Positions 7,442 through 15,917 of a DNA stretch of 50,934 bases are shown here, in pieces. Source of the stretch: Mycobacteriales bacterium (GTDB lineage Bacteria; Actinomycetota; Actinomycetes; Mycobacteriales; CADCTP01); contig DASYKU010000109.1 in the NCBI GenBank assembly GCA_035995165.1, positions 1 through 50,934 on the forward strand, given 5' to 3'. Position 1 is the first letter of the stretch; every line of letters begins with the position of its first letter. Under the pieces are notes generated by a model that saw only the letters and a list, made by a program, of their open reading frames with translations, ran no database searches and was not told the origin of the DNA. Made by a program: the position numbers and the translations under genes.

Positions 7442-7458
7442 AGTGCCACCTAGGCGTT
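7442..7458. promoter_or_regulatory. CACCT-type motif upstream of the LuxR-type gene
   Basis: TGCCACCTAGGCG closely resembles the palindromic CACCTAGGTG at 6377 and the related sites at 6561-6576 and 6635-6650 in the XRE gap. It lies next to an A/T-rich stretch (7423-7441) between two divergent genes. Possibly a shared regulator site. Confidence 0.3.
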
Positions 7459-7528
7459 TGAGCAAGACTTCCCGGTGTTTCTCTGGTTCAGTAGGTGGTG
7501 TGACCCTGCTGCAAAGGAGCGGCACTCC

Positions 7529-8368
7529 ATGACCGACCTCACCGCTCGGGAGGACGAGGTCTTGCGCCTCGCCGTCCAGAGGCTGAGCAACGACGAGATC
7601 GCCGACCGGCTGAACATCTCCCGGCGCACTGTCGAGGCCCACATGCGCACGCTGTTCCGCAAGACCGGTGTGACCAGCCGGAGCCAGCTCGCGACGCCGC
7701 CCGGCCCGGTCGCCGCCGGCGCCGACCGGCTCGCGCAGTACGACGCGGTGCTGCGGAGCCTGGTCGACCGGCACCTCTCGCTGTTCGAGGAACGGGTCGA
7801 GATCACCTTCACCGTCGGCGCCCGGGGGGACGCCGACAGTGTCGTCGAACGGCGCTGGACGGTGCCGAAGCCGTTCGTGGTCTACCGGACCTCGCGGCCG
7901 CTGGTCGGGCCGGACTGGCTCGGGCGCGGTCCCGACAGCCTCGGCCTGACCACCTCGGTCGCGGCGGCCGACGTCGAGGCGAGCGTGTCCGCGGTGATCG
8001 AGCCGGACCGGCGGCCGCTGGCGGTGGTGCTGTTCCGGCCCGGGCTGACCAAGGAGACCGAGTGGACGCTGAGCTACGCGTCCGAGGGGCTCTGGGATCC
8101 GCTGCGGGACGGCGGGTCCGACCGGTTCGGCTGGTCCACGGTGACCAGTGGGAACACCGGCGGGCACCGGCCGACGGTGGTCGACATGGCGTTCCGGGTG
8201 GTGTTCCCGGCGGGGTGGACCGGGATCGGGCTGGCCGAGCAGAGCGGGGTCGGCGTGCCGAGCGAGGCGATGCGGCGCGAGTCAGGGCAGCAGGAGATCA
8301 CCTGGCACGACGGCGATCCCGCCGCCCCCAAGTACGAGTTCCGCGTCACCGGCACCCCGCCCCACTGA
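7529..8368 (+). CDS. LuxR-type HTH protein with an uncharacterised C-terminal domain
   Basis: A 279-residue protein with an N-terminal LuxR/FixJ HTH (about residues 4-55: LTAREDEVLRLAVQRLSNDEIADRL, then RTVEAHMRTLFRKTGV). Having the HTH first is unusual, as LuxR domains are normally C-terminal. Residues 90-275 form a separate domain with VVERRWTVP (105-113), LFRP (168-171), GLWDPLRDGGSDR (187-199) and a late FRVVFPAGW. The same motifs in the same order occur in the membrane protein at 36123-37157. ATG 7529 has AAAGGAG at 7513-7519. No receiver domain is present, so it probably senses through the C-terminal domain. Confidence 0.8.
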   Translation: MTDLTAREDEVLRLAVQRLSNDEIADRLNISRRTVEAHMRTLFRKTGVTSRSQLATPPGPVAAGADRLAQYDAVLRSLVDRHLSLFEERVEITFTVGARGDADSVVERRWTVPKPFVVYRTSRPLVGPDWLGRGPDSLGLTTSVAAADVEASVSAVIEPDRRPLAVVLFRPGLTKETEWTLSYASEGLWDPLRDGGSDRFGWSTVTSGNTGGHRPTVVDMAFRVVFPAGWTGIGLAEQSGVGVPSEAMRRESGQQEITWHDGDPAAPKYEFRVTGTPPH

Positions 8369-8400
8369 CCCCCGGCCGCAGCGGCGGGCGCGGTCCGGTC

Positions 8401-8430
8401 GCCGAGCCGGACCCGCAGGTCCGGCTCGGC
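8401..8430. terminator. Perfect bidirectional hairpin
   Basis: A 13-bp perfect stem (8401-8413 with 8418-8430) and a 4-nt loop between the convergent LuxR-type gene and the minus-strand gene at 8471. Confidence 0.75.
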
Positions 8431-8470
8431 CGTCAGACGTCGGCCGGCTGGGCCCCGGCCGCGCGGGGGG

Positions 8471-8836
8471 TCAGCCGTGTTTGCGGGCGGCGTAGTCGCG
8501 GCGGCGTACCGGGGGCGGGGGGAGGCGGGTGCCGGAGTGGCCGGCGATCTTCGCCGCCGGATCGGCTCCGCGGGCCGCCGCCCGCCGTTCCCGGCGGCTC
8601 ATCGCCACCGGCTCGCCGGACTCGCCCGCCGTCGGCTCCAGCCCCGGCATCTCGACCCGGCCGTCGGCCGACTCGCCCGGTCCCGGGGCAGGCATCTCGA
8701 TCCGAGCGTCGGCCGATCCGCCCGGTCCCGGGGCGAGCCCCGGCACCTCGATCGTGACCGGGCCTTCGGCGAGGCCGGATGGGTCGGTCGTCGGTGGGGT
8801 GGTGGCGGGGGTGGGTTCGGCTGGGTGCTGTGCCAT
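8471..8836 (-). CDS. Hypothetical low-complexity protein with internal repeats
   Basis: A 121-residue protein without membrane segments. The N-terminal two thirds carry about three imperfect copies of a roughly 16-residue unit, (I/V)E(M/V)PG-x-APGPG-x-SADGR, rich in Pro, Gly and Glu. The C-terminus is basic and looks conserved (MSRRERRAAAR... KIAGHSGTR... RDYAARKHG), resembling a short basic tail I have seen in other actinomycete hypotheticals. ATG 8836 has GAGGAGG 6 nt upstream. Probably intrinsically disordered; no function assigned. Confidence 0.6.
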   Translation of the reverse strand: MAQHPAEPTPATTPPTTDPSGLAEGPVTIEVPGLAPGPGGSADARIEMPAPGPGESADGRVEMPGLEPTAGESGEPVAMSRRERRAAARGADPAAKIAGHSGTRLPPPPVRRRDYAARKHG

Positions 8837-9109
8837 GAGGGCCTCCTCGGAGAGCAAGGGGGCGTGGTGCCGGAGGTGGGACAGCGGAAACCGGCGTACG
8901 CCCCTCGGGGCTGGGTTTCACTCGGTCGCACGCCGGTCGGAGAAGCCGGTCCCGGCGGCGGGCGCGGACGTCCGCGCCTGTCCTCAGTCGGTCACGCCAC
9001 GACCGTGCCACCGACCGGGCCCGCAGGCAAGACATTTAGCCGACCGGCACCCTGACCTCCGACTTTCGTCGGTGTCGGCGCCCGCGCACACCGACCTACT
9101 GTCCGTGCC

Positions 9110-10273
9110 ATGAGCACGATCTCGCTGCCGAACCCGGTCCGTCGCCGCGGCGCCACCGCCGCCGGAGTGGCGTTCTCCTTCCTGGTGGCGCTGGGGTTCT
9201 TCTCCTTGCAGGCCGAGCTGCCGGCCCTGGACGGCCGGTCGGGCATCCTGCTGGCGCTGGACATCGTGGTCGGCGTCCTCGGCACCGCGGCGCTGCCGCT
9301 GGTCCGCCGCGCTCCGGTCGGGCTCGCCCTGGTGCTCTCGGCCCTGCTCACCGTGTCGGCCGCCCTGACGCCCGCCGCCGGGACGGCCGTGCTCTGGGTC
9401 GCCCAGCGCCGCCGGCTGCCGGTCGCGATCGGGGTCGCGCTGGCCGGCGTGGCCGGCCACACCGTGCGCGAGCTCTGGCGACCCGTGCCGGACCGCCCAC
9501 TGGTTCTCTGGATCGCGATCATCGTGGCCTCGTACGCGGCGCTGGTCGGCTGGGGCGCGCAGAACCAGGCCCGGCGCGCTCTCGTCGACTCCCTGCGCGA
9601 CCGGGCCCGGCGGGCCGAGGCCGACCAGGCCAACCGGCTGGCCGAGGCCCGGCGGGGCGAGCGGACGAAGATCGCCCGGGAGATGCACGACGTGCTGGCC
9701 CACCGCCTGTCCCTGCTGGCCGCGTACGCCGGGGCGCTGGAGTTCCGGCCGGACGCGCCGCCGGAGGAGCTGGCCCGGGCGAGCGGCGTGATCCGGACCG
9801 GCGCGCACCAGGCCCTGGAGGAGCTGCGGGAGGTGATCGGGGTGCTGCGGGAGGACCGGGCCGAGACCGAGGGCGACCGGCCGCAGCCGACGTTCGCCGA
9901 CGTACCGCGGCTGCTGGAGGAGTCCCGCGCGGCCGGCACCCCGGTCCGCCTCGACAACCGCATCGAGGACCCCGGTACGGTCCCGGACGTGCTGGGTCGC
10001 ACCGTCTACCGGGTCGTGCAGGAAGCGCTGACCAACGCCCGCAAGCACGCGGCCGGGCAGTCGGCGACCGTGCTGTTGGCCGGCAAGCCCGGCCGGCACC
10101 TGCTGGTCGTGGTCACGAACCCGACCGCCGACCCGGCCGGGGACCGGGTGCCGGGCAGCGGTACCGGCCTGGTCGGTCTGCGCGAGCGGGTGCAGCTGGC
10201 CGGCGGCCGGCTGGACGCCAAGGCCGGACGGGGCCGGTTCCGGATCTGGGCGGTGCTGCCGTGGCCGGCGTGA
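9110..10273 (+). CDS. NarL-type sensor histidine kinase
   Basis: A 387-residue kinase: four or five N-terminal membrane helices (to about residue 145), a HisKA_3 dimerisation helix with phospho-acceptor His193 in REMHDVLAHRLSLL, then a HATPase_c domain with QEALTNARKHA (N-box) and GTGLVGLRERV (G-box). It pairs with the response regulator that overlaps its 3' end. A TACTGT hexamer 7 nt upstream of the ATG and no Shine-Dalgarno suggest a leaderless mRNA. The pair is convergent with an ABC exporter operon, which may be its target, as for antibiotic- or lipid-stress systems in actinomycetes; that link is inference. Confidence 0.92.
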   Translation: MSTISLPNPVRRRGATAAGVAFSFLVALGFFSLQAELPALDGRSGILLALDIVVGVLGTAALPLVRRAPVGLALVLSALLTVSAALTPAAGTAVLWVAQRRRLPVAIGVALAGVAGHTVRELWRPVPDRPLVLWIAIIVASYAALVGWGAQNQARRALVDSLRDRARRAEADQANRLAEARRGERTKIAREMHDVLAHRLSLLAAYAGALEFRPDAPPEELARASGVIRTGAHQALEELREVIGVLREDRAETEGDRPQPTFADVPRLLEESRAAGTPVRLDNRIEDPGTVPDVLGRTVYRVVQEALTNARKHAAGQSATVLLAGKPGRHLLVVVTNPTADPAGDRVPGSGTGLVGLRERVQLAGGRLDAKAGRGRFRIWAVLPWPA

Positions 10274-10911
10274 GGGTGCTCATCGTCGACGACGACGCGC
10301 TCGTCCGGGGCGCGCTGCGGATGATGCTGTCCGGCTCGGACGTGCTCGAGGTCGTCGGCGAGGCCGGCGACGGCGACGAGGTCGAGGCGGCGCTGGCCGA
10401 GCACCGGCCCGAGGTCGTGCTGATGGACATCCGGATGCCGCGGGTGGACGGGATCAGCGCGACCGTGGCGCTGCGCCGGCGGCCGGACCCGCCCGAGGTG
10501 ATCGTGCTGACCACGTTCGACGCGGACGAGAACGTGCTGCGGGCGCTGCGGGCCGGGGCCAGCGGGTTCCTGCTCAAGGACACCCCGCCGGCCCGGATCG
10601 TCGAGGCCGTCCTGCGGGTCGCGGCGGGCGAGTCGATCCTGTCGCCCGCGGTGACGCGGCGGCTGATCGCCCGGGTCACCGTCGACGGCGGTACGGCCGA
10701 CCGGTCCCGGGCCGACTTCGCCCGGCTGACCGAGCGCGAGGCCGACGTGGTCCTCGCGATCGCGAAGGGCCGGACCAACCAGGAGATCGCGACCGAGCTC
10801 TACCTCTCGGTGGCGACGGTGAAGACCCACATCTCGCACGCGATGACCAAGCTCGGGCTGGCCAACCGCACCCAGCTCGCCCTGCTGGCCCACGACGCGG
10901 GCCTGGTCTGA
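10261..10911 (+). CDS. NarL/LuxR family response regulator
   Basis: A 216-residue two-domain regulator. Its receiver domain has the acidic pair IVDDD, phospho-acceptor Asp56 in LMDIRMP, the switch Thr in VLTTF and Lys in LLKD; the C-terminal LuxR HTH includes LTEREADVVLAIAKGRTNQEIA and VATVKTHISHAMTKLG. It overlaps the kinase gene: start at GTG 10261, or GTG 10270, which gives a GTGA overlap with the kinase stop and begins MRVLIVDDD. Neither has a Shine-Dalgarno, fitting translational coupling. It ends 9 bp from the convergent ABC permease gene. Confidence 0.93.
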   Translation: MAGVRVLIVDDDALVRGALRMMLSGSDVLEVVGEAGDGDEVEAALAEHRPEVVLMDIRMPRVDGISATVALRRRPDPPEVIVLTTFDADENVLRALRAGASGFLLKDTPPARIVEAVLRVAAGESILSPAVTRRLIARVTVDGGTADRSRADFARLTEREADVVLAIAKGRTNQEIATELYLSVATVKTHISHAMTKLGLANRTQLALLAHDAGLV

Positions 10912-10920
10912 CCCGCGCGA

Positions 10921-12498
10921 TCAGCCGATGTCGCGCCGTCGCAGCCCGGCCGCCCCGGCGCCGGCCAACCCCAGCGCGACCGCGACCAGGACGGCGAGCG
11001 GGACGGGGCCCGGCGAGTGCAGCGGGGCCGGCCCGGTGTGCTGGAACGGCGAGGCGTCCAGCAGCCAGTCCGGCAGGCTGAGCAGCTGGCCGATCTGGCC
11101 GAGCAGCAGGCAGACCGCGAGCGCGGCCCAGGCCGCGGCGACCAGCCGCGGTACGGCCCCGGCCAGCGCGGCGGCCAGCGCGCCGAGCACCCAGACCGCC
11201 GGCAGCTGGGCCAGCGCCGCGCCGGTGAGCACGCCGACCTGGCCGGGATCCCCGGTCCGCAGCCCGTGCACGAGCCCGAGCGTGACCCCGGCCACCGCCA
11301 GCAGCCAGGCCGACCCGGCCGCCGCGACCAGCACGTGCGCGCCGGCCCAGCGCAGCCGCGGCGTCCCGGCCGCGAGCACCGGCTCGGCCCGCTGCGCCGT
11401 CTCCTCGGTCCGGGCCCGCAGCACCGCCTGGACCGCGTAGGCCGCCGCGACCAGCCCGAGCAGCCCCACGATCAGGGCCAGGTACGTCCGGACCACGTCG
11501 CTGCTGCCGCCGCCGAGCTTGTCGATCAGGTCGGTGGCCTGCTGCCCGTCGCCGAGCAGGTCGCCGACGTCGCTCGCGACCGCGCCGACCGCGACGCCGA
11601 CCAGCGCGTACCCGGCCGTCCAGCCGAGCAGGGTGCCGCGCTGCAGCCGCCAGGCCAGCGCCAGCGGTCCGGCCAGCCGCGGCGCCGCGACCGGCGGTCC
11701 CGGCCGCTGCGGGCGCAGCCCGGCGCCCACGTCCCGGCGCGGCAGCAGCACCCCGGTCAGCCCGACCAGGCCGGCCGTGAGCGCCAGCGGCAGCGCGAAG
11801 ACCCACCAGCGCTCGCCCGAGAACGCCCGCACCTGCTGGGTCCAGCCGATCGGCGACAGCCAGGACAGCCAGGGCGCGCCGGAGTCGCCGACCGCCCGGA
11901 GCAGGAACGCCAGCGCGAGCAGCGCGCCGGCCGTCCCCGACGCCGCCCGCGCGACCGAGGCGACCTGCGCGGTCACCAGCGCCACGGCCGCGAACACCAG
12001 CCCGGCCGCGGCGATCGCCAGCCCGAGCGCGATCGAACCCGCGACCGGCAGCCCGACCAGCACCAGCCCGGCCGCGGTGAGCACCGCGATCGAGCCGTTC
12101 GCGACGGCGGCGACGAGCAGCCCGGCCCCGGCCACCGCGTACCGCCCGGTGGCGGCGGCGCCGACCAGCTCGGTCCGGCCGGCGTCCTCCTCGGCCCGGG
12201 TGTGCCGGACCACCACCAGCAGGCTCATCAGCGCGGCCAGCACCGCACCGGACCCGGCGATCCGCCAGGCCGTCAGCCCGCCCACCGTGGTCAGGTCGAA
12301 CGCCGGCCCGGTGATCGCCCGCAGCGCGCCGGTGCTCGCCCCGGCCGCGACCTGGGCCCGCTCGGCCTCGGTCGGATAGAGCCGGTCGTACGAGGACGCG
12401 GTGGAGACGACCGTGAGCACGATGCCGTACACCCAGGCCGGCAGCATGATCCGGTCCCGCCGCAACGCCAGCCGCAGCAGCGGCGCCCAGCCGGTCAT
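10921..12498 (-). CDS. ABC exporter permease (two fused six-helix halves)
   Basis: A 525-residue, strongly hydrophobic protein with about 12 predicted membrane helices in two repeats. Each half has the short extracellular-loop pattern seen in actinomycete multidrug or polyketide exporters (PhtABC/TetAB-like). It partners with the ATPase encoded immediately upstream; the permease start overlaps the ATPase stop by ATGA (12495-12498). Substrate unknown. Expression is probably controlled from the promoter/operator at 13397-13433. Confidence 0.88.
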   Translation of the reverse strand: MTGWAPLLRLALRRDRIMLPAWVYGIVLTVVSTASSYDRLYPTEAERAQVAAGASTGALRAITGPAFDLTTVGGLTAWRIAGSGAVLAALMSLLVVVRHTRAEEDAGRTELVGAAATGRYAVAGAGLLVAAVANGSIAVLTAAGLVLVGLPVAGSIALGLAIAAAGLVFAAVALVTAQVASVARAASGTAGALLALAFLLRAVGDSGAPWLSWLSPIGWTQQVRAFSGERWWVFALPLALTAGLVGLTGVLLPRRDVGAGLRPQRPGPPVAAPRLAGPLALAWRLQRGTLLGWTAGYALVGVAVGAVASDVGDLLGDGQQATDLIDKLGGGSSDVVRTYLALIVGLLGLVAAAYAVQAVLRARTEETAQRAEPVLAAGTPRLRWAGAHVLVAAAGSAWLLAVAGVTLGLVHGLRTGDPGQVGVLTGAALAQLPAVWVLGALAAALAGAVPRLVAAAWAALAVCLLLGQIGQLLSLPDWLLDASPFQHTGPAPLHSPGPVPLAVLVAVALGLAGAGAAGLRRRDIG

Positions 12499-13388
12499 GC
12501 CGGCGCCAGCTCGTCGCCGTAGTGCCGCAGGAACAGCTCCTCCAGCGTCGGCGGCCGGCTGACGAGGCTCCGGACGCCGGCCGCGGTGAGCCGCTCCAGC
12601 ACCGGGTTCAGCTGCGCGGTGTCGACCTCGCAGCGGACCTGGTCGCCGTCGACGGTGAGGCTGTGCACGCCCGGCAGCCCGGCCAGCTCGGCCGGCGTCG
12701 CGGTGGTCGCGGTGACCGAGGTCCGGGTCAGGTGCCGCAGCTCGGTCAGCGTCCCGCTCTCGACCGTACGGCCGGCGCGCACGATGCTGACCCGGTCGCA
12801 GAGCGCCTCGACCTCGGCCAGCACGTGGCTGGACAGCAGCACGGTCCGGCCGGCGTCCCGGGCCTCGCGCACCGTCTCCTGGAACACCTCCTCCATCAGC
12901 GGGTCCAGCCCGGAGGTCGGCTCGTCCAGCAGCAGCAGCTCGACGTCCGCGGCCAACGCCGCGACCAGCGCGACCTTCTGCCGGTTGCCCATGGAGTAGG
13001 CCCGGCCCTTCTTGGTCGGGTCGAGCTCGAAGCGCTTCAGCAGCTGGTCCCGCCGGTCCCGGTCGAGCCCCCCGCGCAGCCGGCCGAGCAGGTCGATGGT
13101 CTCGCCGCCGGTCAGCGTCGGCCAGAGCACGACGTCGCCGGGGACGTACGCGAGCCGCTGGTGCAGGGCGACGGCGTCCTTCCAGGGGTCGCCGCCGAGC
13201 AGCGCCACCGTCCCGCGGTCGGCCCGGGCCAGGCCCAGCAGAACCCGGATCGTGGTGGACTTCCCGGCCCCGTTGGGTCCGAGGAAGCCGTGCACCTCAC
13301 CCGTACGGACGGTCAGGTCGAGCCCGTCGAGCGCCTGCGTGTGCCCGTACCGCTTGGAGAGGCCGGACACGGAGATCGGATCGGTCAC
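12495..13388 (-). CDS. ABC exporter ATP-binding protein
   Basis: A 297-residue ATPase: Walker [10 protein letters not shown], an unusual signature region YSMGNRQKV in place of the canonical LSGGQ, Walker [13 protein letters not shown] and switch His in [14 protein letters not shown]. The C-terminal 70 residues form the small DrrA-type extension ending [15 protein letters not shown] start at 13388 is used because a TAGCGT -10 box lies 8 bp upstream with no Shine-Dalgarno, implying a leaderless message. Divergent from the MarR/GbsR-type regulator, a usual arrangement for a self-regulated exporter. Confidence 0.93.
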   Translation of the reverse strand: MTDPISVSGLSKRYGHTQALDGLDLTVRTGEVHGFLGPNGAGKSTTIRVLLGLARADRGTVALLGGDPWKDAVALHQRLAYVPGDVVLWPTLTGGETIDLLGRLRGGLDRDRRDQLLKRFELDPTKKGRAYSMGNRQKVALVAALAADVELLLLDEPTSGLDPLMEEVFQETVREARDAGRTVLLSSHVLAEVEALCDRVSIVRAGRTVESGTLTELRHLTRTSVTATTATPAELAGLPGVHSLTVDGDQVRCEVDTAQLNPVLERLTAAGVRSLVSRPPTLEELFLRHYGDELAPA

Positions 13389-13396
13389 GCGGTCAG

Positions 13397-13433
13397 ACGC
13401 TACGCTTGTTTCATAAGGTTGTGAATGTTCTAT
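13397..13433. promoter_or_regulatory. Divergent promoter with a 16-bp operator
   Basis: TTCATAAGGTTGTGAA (13410-13425) is an interrupted palindrome. On the minus strand its outer arm is a -35 box TTCACA (13420-13425), 17 bp from a -10 TAGCGT (13397-13402), driving the exporter. On the plus strand TTGTTT (13406-13411) and TTCTAT (13428-13433) flank it for the regulator gene. A protein bound to the palindrome would block both. Confidence 0.6.
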
Positions 13434-13453
13434 AGAGACGAAAGACTGATCGG

Positions 13454-13927
13454 GTGACCGAACGCGACGCCGAGCAGGTCAAGGCCGCCGTCGAACACAT
13501 GGCGTTGATCTTCACCGACTGGGGCTTCCCGCGGATGCCGTCCCGGGTGCTGGTGACGCTGATGGCCGCCGACGAGGAGGCGCTGACCGCGGCCGACCTG
13601 TCCGAGCGGCTCGGTGTGAGCGCGGCGGCCATCTCCGGCGCGGTGCGCTACCTGATCCACATCGGGATGCTGCAGCGCGTCCCGACCCCCAACTCCCGGC
13701 GTGATCGCTACCGGCTCCCCGCCGATCCCTGGTACGAGTCGGCCTCGCTCCGGGACGGCTTCATGAGCCAGATCGCCGCCGCCTCCGACGACGGGGTGAA
13801 GGCGCTCGGTCCAGGCAGCCCCGGCGGCGTCCGGGTCGAGCGGATGCGGGACTTCTTCGTCTTCATCCAGGCGGAACTCGGCGGCCTGCTGGAGAAGTGG
13901 CGCATCGAGCACCCCCCGGCCCAGTAG
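13454..13927 (+). CDS. MarR/GbsR-like transcriptional regulator
   Basis: A 157-residue winged-helix protein: an N-terminal helix with [21 protein letters not shown], an [27 protein letters not shown], then a basic wing [14 protein letters not shown] and a C-terminal dimerisation helix. This is the actinobacterial GbsR-type subgroup often divergent from ABC drug exporters. GTG start at 13454; the palindrome at 13410-13425 is the expected operator. Probably represses the exporter and itself until a ligand binds (inferred). Confidence 0.88.
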   Translation: MTERDAEQVKAAVEHMALIFTDWGFPRMPSRVLVTLMAADEEALTAADLSERLGVSAAAISGAVRYLIHIGMLQRVPTPNSRRDRYRLPADPWYESASLRDGFMSQIAAASDDGVKALGPGSPGGVRVERMRDFFVFIQAELGGLLEKWRIEHPPAQ

Positions 13928-13938
13928 GTTCTCCGCTC

Positions 13939-14877
13939 GTGAAGGTGACGGTGCTGGACGACTACCAGGGGGTCGCGTTGGCCGCGGGGCCGTGGGGTCA
14001 GCTGGACGCGGAGGTGGTCGCCCGGCGGGAGCACCTGGTCGGCGCCGCGCTGGTCGAGGCGCTGGCCGGCAGCGAGGTCGTGGTCGCGATGCGGGAGCGG
14101 ACCGCGTTCGACGCCGACCTGCTGGCGCGGCTGCCCGAGCTGCGGCTGCTGGTCACCACCGGGATGGCGAACGCCTCGATCGACCTGGCCGCCGCCCGCG
14201 AGCGCGGGGTCACCGTCTGCGGCACCCGCAGCCGGCAGGACGCGCCGGCCGAGCTGACCTGGGCGCTGGTGCTCGCGGTGACCCGGCACCTCGCGTACGA
14301 GGACGCGGCGGTGCGGGCCGGCGGCTGGCAGACCACGATCGGGCCGGAGCTGTCCGGCCGGACCCTGGGCGTGCTCGGGCTCGGCCGGCTCGGCAGCCGG
14401 GTGGCCGGCTACGGCCGGGCGTTCGGGATGAGGGTGCTGGGCTGGAGTGCCAACCTCGACCCGAAGCACGCCCGCGAGCTCGGGGTCGAGCCGGTCGCGC
14501 TGGACGACCTGCTCAGCCGGGCCGACGTGGTGACCATCCACCTCAAGCTCTCGGACCGCACCCACGGTCTGCTCGGCGCCCGCGAGCTGGCCCTGATCGG
14601 CCCGGACGGCTACCTGGTGAACACCTCGCGCGGGCCGATCGTGGACGAGTCCGCGCTGGTCGACGCGCTGCGGTCCGGCGGCCTGGCCGGCGCCGGCCTG
14701 GACGTGTACGACGTGGAGCCGCTGCCGGCCGGCCACCCGCTGCGCTCGGCCCCGCGCACGGTGCTCTCGCCGCACCTCGGCTACGTCAGCACCGACACGT
14801 ACCGGACCTTCTTCGCCGACGCGGTCGAGGACGTGGCCGCCTGGCTGGGCGGGAACCCGGTGCGCGTGCTGTCCTGA
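13939..14877 (+). CDS. D-2-hydroxyacid dehydrogenase family protein
   Basis: A 312-residue NAD-dependent oxidoreductase that reduces 2-oxoacids or works on phosphoglycerate-like substrates. The Rossmann motif GVLGLGRLGSRVAGYG sits in the middle. The three catalytic residues are present: Arg in NTSRGPIVDE, Glu in DVYDVEPLP and His in LSPHLGY. GTG 13939 is chosen because the protein then opens with the family start VTVLDDYQG; TAGGTT 8 nt upstream suggests a leaderless transcript. Only 4 nt separate it from the next gene. The exact substrate is not identifiable. Confidence 0.9.
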   Translation: MKVTVLDDYQGVALAAGPWGQLDAEVVARREHLVGAALVEALAGSEVVVAMRERTAFDADLLARLPELRLLVTTGMANASIDLAAARERGVTVCGTRSRQDAPAELTWALVLAVTRHLAYEDAAVRAGGWQTTIGPELSGRTLGVLGLGRLGSRVAGYGRAFGMRVLGWSANLDPKHARELGVEPVALDDLLSRADVVTIHLKLSDRTHGLLGARELALIGPDGYLVNTSRGPIVDESALVDALRSGGLAGAGLDVYDVEPLPAGHPLRSAPRTVLSPHLGYVSTDTYRTFFADAVEDVAAWLGGNPVRVLS

Positions 14878-14881
14878 CCGG

Positions 14882-15850
14882 GTGCGGATCGTCTCGCTGC
14901 TCCCGGCGGCCACCGACCTGGTCGTCACGCTCGGCCTGGCCGGCGACCTGGTCGGCCGTACGCACGAGTGCGACTGGCCGCCGGGCGCGCTCGAGCACAT
15001 CCCGGTGGTGACGCGGACCTCGCTGCCGGACGGCCTGTCCAGCCGGGAGATCAGCGCCGCCGTCGGCGGCGCGCACGTCGGCTCGTCCCTCTACGCGCTG
15101 GACCCGGCCGCGCTGGCCGCCCTGGACGCCGACCTGATCCTGACCCAGGAGCTCTGCGACGCCTGCGCGGTCTCGTACGCCCAGGTCGCGGACGCCGTCC
15201 GGGTCGCCGACGGTGCTGCCCGGCTGGTGTCGCTGGAGCCGCGGACGCTGGGCGAGGTGCTCGGCACGCTGGCCACCCTGGGCGCGCTCACCGGCCGGCG
15301 GACCGAGGCGGCCGCGGCCCGGGTGGACGCCGAGCGCCGGCTGGCCGCGGTCGCCGCCGCGGTGAGCGGGCGACCGCGCCCGCGGGTGGTCGTGCTCGAG
15401 TGGCTGGACCCGATCTGGCCGGTCGGGCACTGGGTGCCGGAGCAGGTCGCGGCCGCCGGCGGTACGGAGGTGCTCGGCACCGCGGGCGCCCACACCGACC
15501 CGGTCGGGTGGGACCGGGTCGTCGCGGCCGGGCCGGAGGTGCTGGTGCTGGCGCCCTGCGGGTTCCCGCCGGAGCGCACGCTGGCCGAGCTGGACGTGCT
15601 CACCGCCCGGCCGGGCTGGGCGTCGTTGCCGGCGGTCCGGGACGGCCGGGTCTGGGTCGTGGACGGGCCGGCGTACGTCAACCGGCCGGGTCCGCGGGTG
15701 GTGCGCGGGGTCGAGGTGCTCGCGCACGTCCTGCACGGGATCGGCACCGTGACCGGCACGGAGGCCGTTCCTGTCGGACCCCCGGCCTACCGTCCGAGGC
15801 ATGGATCCGCTTCTTACAGATCAGGGAATGGTCCGGCGCGAGACGGGTAA
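14882..15850 (+). CDS. Cobalamin-binding-type (BtuF-like) periplasmic-fold protein without signal peptide
   Basis: A 322-residue COG0614 protein beginning directly with RIVSLLPAATDLVVTLG, as in BtuF-like substrate-binding proteins, and containing ADLILTQELCDACAVSY and a late AVRDGRVWVVDG. There is no signal peptide or lipobox and no ABC permease or ATPase nearby, so classic vitamin B12 import is doubtful; actinomycetes have many such orphan proteins of unknown role. The last 30 residues look unrelated and overlap the small ORF at 15801-15917. Follows the dehydrogenase by 4 nt, so probably co-transcribed. Confidence 0.75.
   Translation: MRIVSLLPAATDLVVTLGLAGDLVGRTHECDWPPGALEHIPVVTRTSLPDGLSSREISAAVGGAHVGSSLYALDPAALAALDADLILTQELCDACAVSYAQVADAVRVADGAARLVSLEPRTLGEVLGTLATLGALTGRRTEAAAARVDAERRLAAVAAAVSGRPRPRVVVLEWLDPIWPVGHWVPEQVAAAGGTEVLGTAGAHTDPVGWDRVVAAGPEVLVLAPCGFPPERTLAELDVLTARPGWASLPAVRDGRVWVVDGPAYVNRPGPRVVRGVEVLAHVLHGIGTVTGTEAVPVGPPAYRPRHGSASYRSGNGPARDG
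15788..15793 (+). promoter_or_regulatory. -10-like TACCGT ahead of the egt leader ORF
   Basis: TACCGT is followed after 7 nt by ATG 15801, the geometry of a leaderless actinomycete promoter, and would be the internal promoter of the egt operon. A second TACCGT overlaps 15872. Confidence 0.35.
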
Positions 15851-15917
15851 CGGTCATAGGCCGGGCGTACCGTGGCCGGGTCGCATCGGAGCGAGTGCGG
15901 AGGGTTGCCGACCGTGA
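15801..15917 (+). CDS. Possible 38-residue leader ORF coupled to egtA
   Basis: An ATG-initiated 38-codon frame (MDPLLTDQGMVRRET... ending EGCRP). It starts 7 nt after a TACCGT hexamer and stops at TGA 15915-15917, which overlaps the egtA GTG start as GTGA. Translation of this leader would deliver ribosomes to egtA. The peptide has one Cys three codons from its end, which is suggestive because EgtA consumes cysteine, but there is no run of Cys codons as in described cysteine attenuators. It overlaps the tail of the preceding gene. Not recognised in any family. Confidence 0.4.
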   Translation: MDPLLTDQGMVRRETGNGHRPGVPWPGRIGASAEGCRP

